64,000 bases of DNA, taken from contig JAEZJG010000007.1 in assembly GCA_023415795.1 (NCBI GenBank), forward strand, positions 62,001 through 126,000, written 5' to 3'. The first letter of the stretch is position 1; every line of letters starts with the position of its first letter. Of this stretch, positions 60,533 to 64,000 are shown in pieces. Source of the DNA: Bacillota bacterium. GTDB lineage: Bacteria > Bacillota > Clostridia > Christensenellales > SZUA-584. A model generated the notes under the pieces. It was not told the origin of the DNA. It saw only the letters and a list, made by a program, of their open reading frames with translations, and made no database searches. Position numbers and translations under genes: made by a program.

Positions 60533-61978
60533 TTGGACTCTCGTGATCATGACGACGGGCTGAAAATGCCCATCGTCAACAGAAAAGACATCGGTTCGAA
60601 CGCAAACAAACGCCCGTCGGCTAACGGCGGCGTCAACCCGAACACAAGACCCGGCGGCGGATATGCAAAGCCCGCCGGGCAAAACAGCAGACCGAGGGGG
60701 AGCAGCCCAAAATCATCGGGCGAAGCTTACCGCGGATCAGTAAATAAAAAGCAATCCGGCAGCGGCGATGCGACGCGCAATAATTTTATGGGAGGCTACC
60801 CGGAAGCCGGATCAAAAAGGCCGAACGGAGCTGCTGATTATTCACGAACGGATGCAGCTGCAAAAACACCCAAAACAGAAAAAAGAAACCGATACCGCAG
60901 CGTAATCAAAGCGTTGATTGCGTTGTTTTGCGTATTGGTGGTGGGCGTTGTTGCTATCGGCATCTATTTTGTTTCGCGCTGGAAGGACAATGACTACAGC
61001 TCACTTCAGCCTGAGAGCGTTGTTGTGCTGGCGCCCGGAACGCAGGAAGCGCCGCAGCAAAGCGAACAGCCGCAGCTCATGTTGCCCGGCTCTGATTCCG
61101 GCAGCGATGACGCTTCCGCCATTGTGTACAACGGACAAACCTATATTAAAAACAAAAACGTCGTCAATCTACTGTTCCTTGGCATTGATACGAACGCTGA
61201 CCGCAAAAAGAACATGAAGGGCTATCGCAGCGACATGCTGATGGTGTGCGCGGTGGATATCGCGGAAAAAAAGGCGACGCTCATCTCCATTCCGCGCGAT
61301 ACCTATACGACGGTTTACAAGATTGACAAGGAGACGGGGCAGATTAAGGAGACATTGCAGGATAAGATTAACACGGCGTATTCCTACGGCGGCGGTGCGG
61401 AAAAGTATTCTTACCCCAACGCGATGGCGTGTGTTGAAATGTTTCTTGAACGGCGATGCGAGCTGCAAAAGCCGCTGGACTTTGAGCTGGATATACCTGT
61501 ATACCTGTATGCCGGGGTGGACATGGACGGCATATCCCATGTGGCGACGGCGGTGGGCGGCGTGGATGTGACGCTTAAACAGTCCGTACCCAAGGTGGGC
61601 AGCAAGGGGCAGACCGTGACGCTGAAGTATGAGAATGCGTTCGAGTTTTTATCGAACCGCCACGATACTGACGGCGACACCCATCGCGCTGCCCGTCAGC
61701 AGCAGTTTATGATTGCGCTGGCGAAGAAGATAAAATCGATGGGACCGGTTGATATGATACTGTCGCTGTATGACGAGCTGCAAAAGTATGTTTGGACAAA
61801 CCTTAACACCGATCAGATGATCGACTTTGCGAAGATTCTGACCAAGGTGAACATTGACTCCATCGAAATGTGCATAATTACCGGGGAGGGCGAGACGACG
61901 GACTCGTATCACATACTGCATGACGAGGATGCCACGCTTGAGCTGCTTTTGGACGTTTACTATACCAAGGCTTCATGA
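60533..61978 (+). CDS. LytR-CpsA-Psr (LCP) family wall-polymer ligase
   Basis: Attaches teichoic-acid-like or capsular polymers from lipid carriers to peptidoglycan. 481 residues: a long disordered basic N-terminus (1-120), one membrane helix (about 126-150), a linker, and the LCP domain (about 205-430) with NLLFLGIDTNAD, RSDMLMVCAVD, TLISIPRDTYT (catalytic arginine), KINTAYSYGGG and the GGVDVTL segment, ending NRHDTDGDTHRAARQQQFM. The start is TTG at 60533, 9 nt after AAGGAG; GTG at 60524 lies against that site. It follows mreB by 30 nt. Confidence 0.93.
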   Translation: MDSRDHDDGLKMPIVNRKDIGSNANKRPSANGGVNPNTRPGGGYAKPAGQNSRPRGSSPKSSGEAYRGSVNKKQSGSGDATRNNFMGGYPEAGSKRPNGAADYSRTDAAAKTPKTEKRNRYRSVIKALIALFCVLVVGVVAIGIYFVSRWKDNDYSSLQPESVVVLAPGTQEAPQQSEQPQLMLPGSDSGSDDASAIVYNGQTYIKNKNVVNLLFLGIDTNADRKKNMKGYRSDMLMVCAVDIAEKKATLISIPRDTYTTVYKIDKETGQIKETLQDKINTAYSYGGGAEKYSYPNAMACVEMFLERRCELQKPLDFELDIPVYLYAGVDMDGISHVATAVGGVDVTLKQSVPKVGSKGQTVTLKYENAFEFLSNRHDTDGDTHRAARQQQFMIALAKKIKSMGPVDMILSLYDELQKYVWTNLNTDQMIDFAKILTKVNIDSIEMCIITGEGETTDSYHILHDEDATLELLLDVYYTKAS

Positions 61979-62014
61979 TATTAGCTGCCAATTGTTAAGT
62001 TAATATAATACAAA

Positions 62015-62043
62015 TTGACGAAAATAATTACAGATGATAATAT
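62015..62043 (+). promoter_or_regulatory. Promoter of the small four-helix membrane gene
   Basis: TTGACG, 17 nt, TAATAT. An imperfect inverted pair TGATATCC / GGTATCA follows at 62050-62069, in the leader. Confidence 0.6.
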
Positions 62044-62096
62044 GTACTTGATATCCCATGTGGTATCATATAAAGCTATTATTGGAGGGTATTATT

Positions 62097-62516
62097 ATGA
62101 ACGCACCTGGAAAAACATTATTAAAAGTTGTCAGCATTCTCTACATCATCTTTGGAGCTCTTTTTGCTCTCTTAGCGCTTTTCTCATTGTTCATGGGCTC
62201 CATAATCGCGTCTTTGGTATCCAGCTATGTAGGCGACATCAGTGCTATGTTGGGCGGTGCAGTTGGCTTTTTGCTTTTCATCATCCTGCTCATACCTGCC
62301 GCTGTTGATCTTATTGTTGGTATACTGGGTCTCAAGAAATGCGATGATGCAAGCAAAGCCAACTTCTTTATCGTTTTTGGTTTCATACTTGGCATACTTG
62401 CACTGATCAGTGTTATTACCGCCTTCACGGTTATGAGCCTCTTGGGTCTTGTGCTCCCCGTTCTTCTGATTGTGGGCGGCTTCATGAACAAGAACGCAGC
62501 AAAGCCTGTCGCGTAA
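62097..62516 (+). CDS. Four-helix membrane protein of unknown function
   Basis: 139 residues with four hydrophobic segments: about 9-35, 52-77, 84-105 and 110-132. Two halves begin with similar Gly-rich helices (ILYIIFGALFALLALFSLF and FFIVFGFILGILALISVIT). The cytosolic ends are basic. It resembles small Firmicutes membrane proteins without assigned role. GGAGGG lies 9 nt before the ATG at 62097; it is a single-gene unit with its own promoter and terminator. Confidence 0.8.
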   Translation: MNAPGKTLLKVVSILYIIFGALFALLALFSLFMGSIIASLVSSYVGDISAMLGGAVGFLLFIILLIPAAVDLIVGILGLKKCDDASKANFFIVFGFILGILALISVITAFTVMSLLGLVLPVLLIVGGFMNKNAAKPVA

Positions 62517-62528
62517 ACTTACAGCAAT

Positions 62529-62560
62529 TAAAAAGCGGCTCAGAAACGGGCCGCTTTTTG
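62529..62560 (+). terminator. Terminator of the four-helix gene
   Basis: AAAAAGCGGC / GCCGCTTTTT hairpin with a 10-nt loop. Confidence 0.88.
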
Positions 62561-62643
62561 TGTACATTTTATAAGGTTAACCCCGTCAGTGTTTTGGCTG
62601 AGCGGATTCCTTGCGTTTGAGAAGGGGCATTAAAACCGCAACA

Positions 62644-64000
62644 TTACTCCTCATCCAGCTCGTCCAGCCATGTTTCGCTCTCCGCATCGGAGGGCATCCG
62701 CCAGTCACCCCGGGGCGACAGCGAAACGCTGCCCACCTTGGGACCATCCGGCATACACGAACGCTTAAACTGAGAGGCGAAGAACCGCCGATAGAACTGC
62801 CGCAGCTGCTCTCTGAGCTGCGCTTCGGTGTATTCCGGATAAGCATGCTTCGCCAGCAGCAGCACCTTCTTGGGCGCCATCTCAAACCGCAGTATGTAAT
62901 ACATGAAAAAGTCGTTCACGTCGTAGGGACCTATTTGTTTTTGCGTATCCTGCCGCTCATCCTTGTCTGTGGGCGGCAGCAGCTCTGGGCTGGGCGGTAT
63001 CGCGACTATTTCCCGCGCAATATTGTTGAGCGCGGCGTCATCCTTCGAAACGTACAGCACCATCTCTTTGATGAGCGTTTTGGCCACGCCGGCGTTGACG
63101 CCGTACATGGATATCTGGTCTCCCGCGTAGGTGCAAAAGCCCAGAGCGAGCTCGGACAGATCGCCCGTGCCCACCACCAAGCCGGAGAGCTGGTTCGCCA
63201 TATCCATCAGCACCTGTGTGCGCTCCCGCGCCTGCGCGTTCTCGTAGGTGATGTCTGCCTTGCCGTCGTGCCCCAGATCCTCTAGGTGCGCCTTTGCTGC
63301 GTTGACGATGCTAATCTCACGCAGAGACGCGCCTGTCGCCGTCACCAGCCGCCGTGCCAGCTCCTGCGTTGCCTCTGTGCTGCCAAAGCCGGGCATCACG
63401 ACGCCTGTCACCGCGCTCTTTTGCAGCCCTGCGCGCAACGCCGCCTGCGTGGCCACCATCAGCGCGAGTGCCGAATCCAGCCCGCCCGACACGCCGATCA
63501 CCATGCTTTTGGAACGCGTGTGGCGGATGCGCCGTGCGAGCGCCGTTACCTGTATGTCGAACACCTCTTTGCAGCGTGCGTTGCGCTCGACCTCGCCGCC
63601 CGGTACAAAGGGCATACGGTCGATATAGCGGTACTTTGGCTCCGTCTCTCTCGCGCGAAACTTCACACGCCGATACGGTCTGCCGGGGCTTTGCGCGATA
63701 AACGTATTTTTGAGTATGCGGTCGTGCGAGAGGCGGTGCAGGTCGAACTCTGTCAGCTCCATATGTGCCTCGAAGTTAAAGCGCGGAGAGCTGGTCAGCA
63801 GGTTGCCGTTTTCCGCTATCACCACATGCCCGCCGAACACCGTATCGGTGGTGGATTCGCCCGGACCTGCGGACACATAAACGAAACCGCCCACAAAGCG
63901 CCCCGACTGCTGCTTGATCATCTCCTCGCGGTATTCGCTTTTGCCTGCCAGCTCGTTGCTGGCCGATATGTTGACAAACAGCGTTGCCCCCGCCATCGCC
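62644..64000 (-). CDS. nadE: Glutamine-dependent NAD+ synthetase (5' end beyond the window)
   Basis: Amidates nicotinic acid adenine dinucleotide to NAD+ using ammonia from glutamine. The visible 450 residues are the end of the N-terminal nitrilase-like glutaminase (LFVNISASNE, then SAGPGESTTDTVFGGHVVIA) and the whole synthetase domain: the P-loop VIGVSGGLDSALAL, MPGFGSTEATQELA, GTGDLSELALGFCTY and the C-terminal SQFKRSCMPDGPKVGSVSL. The full protein is normally about 640 residues, so about 190 residues lie past the edge. The frame stays open to position 64000. Confidence 0.95.
   Translation of the reverse strand, partial: AMAGATLFVNISASNELAGKSEYREEMIKQQSGRFVGGFVYVSAGPGESTTDTVFGGHVVIAENGNLLTSSPRFNFEAHMELTEFDLHRLSHDRILKNTFIAQSPGRPYRRVKFRARETEPKYRYIDRMPFVPGGEVERNARCKEVFDIQVTALARRIRHTRSKSMVIGVSGGLDSALALMVATQAALRAGLQKSAVTGVVMPGFGSTEATQELARRLVTATGASLREISIVNAAKAHLEDLGHDGKADITYENAQARERTQVLMDMANQLSGLVVGTGDLSELALGFCTYAGDQISMYGVNAGVAKTLIKEMVLYVSKDDAALNNIAREIVAIPPSPELLPPTDKDERQDTQKQIGPYDVNDFFMYYILRFEMAPKKVLLLAKHAYPEYTEAQLREQLRQFYRRFFASQFKRSCMPDGPKVGSVSLSPRGDWRMPSDAESETWLDELDEE

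Overview
The window looks like a piece of the chromosome of a spore-forming, Gram-positive anaerobe of the Clostridia type. It carries dnaA-dnaN and parA-parB with three parS sites, a long-form bacterial SRP RNA, a SAM-I riboswitch in front of metK, the germination pair sleB-ypeB and spoIIR, formate-tetrahydrofolate ligase, the single-chain (about 1,230 residue) purine enzyme PurL, and the anaerobe-type homocysteine synthesis trio. GC content is moderate and alternative starts (GTG, TTG) are frequent. The exact genus cannot be read from the sequence.

Layout. 1-3.1 kb: a TPR-Arr (rifamycin ADP-ribosyltransferase) fusion, tandem 160-bp repeats, a GNAT acetyltransferase and pyrimidine-nucleoside phosphorylase. 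3.1-7.5 kb: the replication origin region, with several DnaA-box clusters, a cell-wall protein whose NlpC/P60 domain has lost its cysteine, dnaA and dnaN. recF, gyrB, gyrA, rnpA and rpmH are not next to dnaA. 7.5-15.5 kb: membrane and regulatory genes, with parA-parB and the parS cluster in the middle. 15.5-23 kb: a Crp/Fnr regulator, purA, SRP RNA, hpf, pgsA, a SorE-like dehydrogenase and fhs, then a 600-bp repeat array. 24-31 kb (minus strand): ypeB, sleB, spoIIR, a GT39 glycosyltransferase and a NfrB-like glycosyltransferase with a c-di-GMP-binding MshEN domain. 31-36.5 kb: a MoxR ATPase/VWA three-gene set, a lipoprotein gene split by a 738-bp insertion, and an acetyltransferase plus pentapeptide pair. 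36.6-44 kb: a clostripain-family lipoprotein, a DUF3892 protein, the exosortase K/MSEP-CTERM pair, and metK. 44-52 kb (minus): purL, a low-molecular-weight phosphatase, Sua5, and the homocysteine operon. 52-64 kb: ychF, an alpha/beta hydrolase, a zinc ribbon-RCC1 protein, cyclophilin, dusB, an MreB-family gene, an LCP ligase and a partial nadE.

The most interesting points are: (1) exosortase K with its one dedicated MSEP-CTERM substrate, transcribed from a promoter covered by a 31-nt perfect palindrome; (2) a NfrB-like glycosyltransferase with a textbook tandem MshEN motif, paired with GT39 in a Gram-positive; (3) a 738-bp AT-rich insertion flanked by CCG, whose removal on paper restores a 141-residue lipoprotein in frame; (4) the active-site-less NlpC/P60 protein next to dnaA, with DnaA boxes inside its gene; (5) the MoxR/DUF2201/unknown gene trio.

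All calls are made by reading the sequence. No database search was run, so family names rest on recognised motifs and remembered family architecture.
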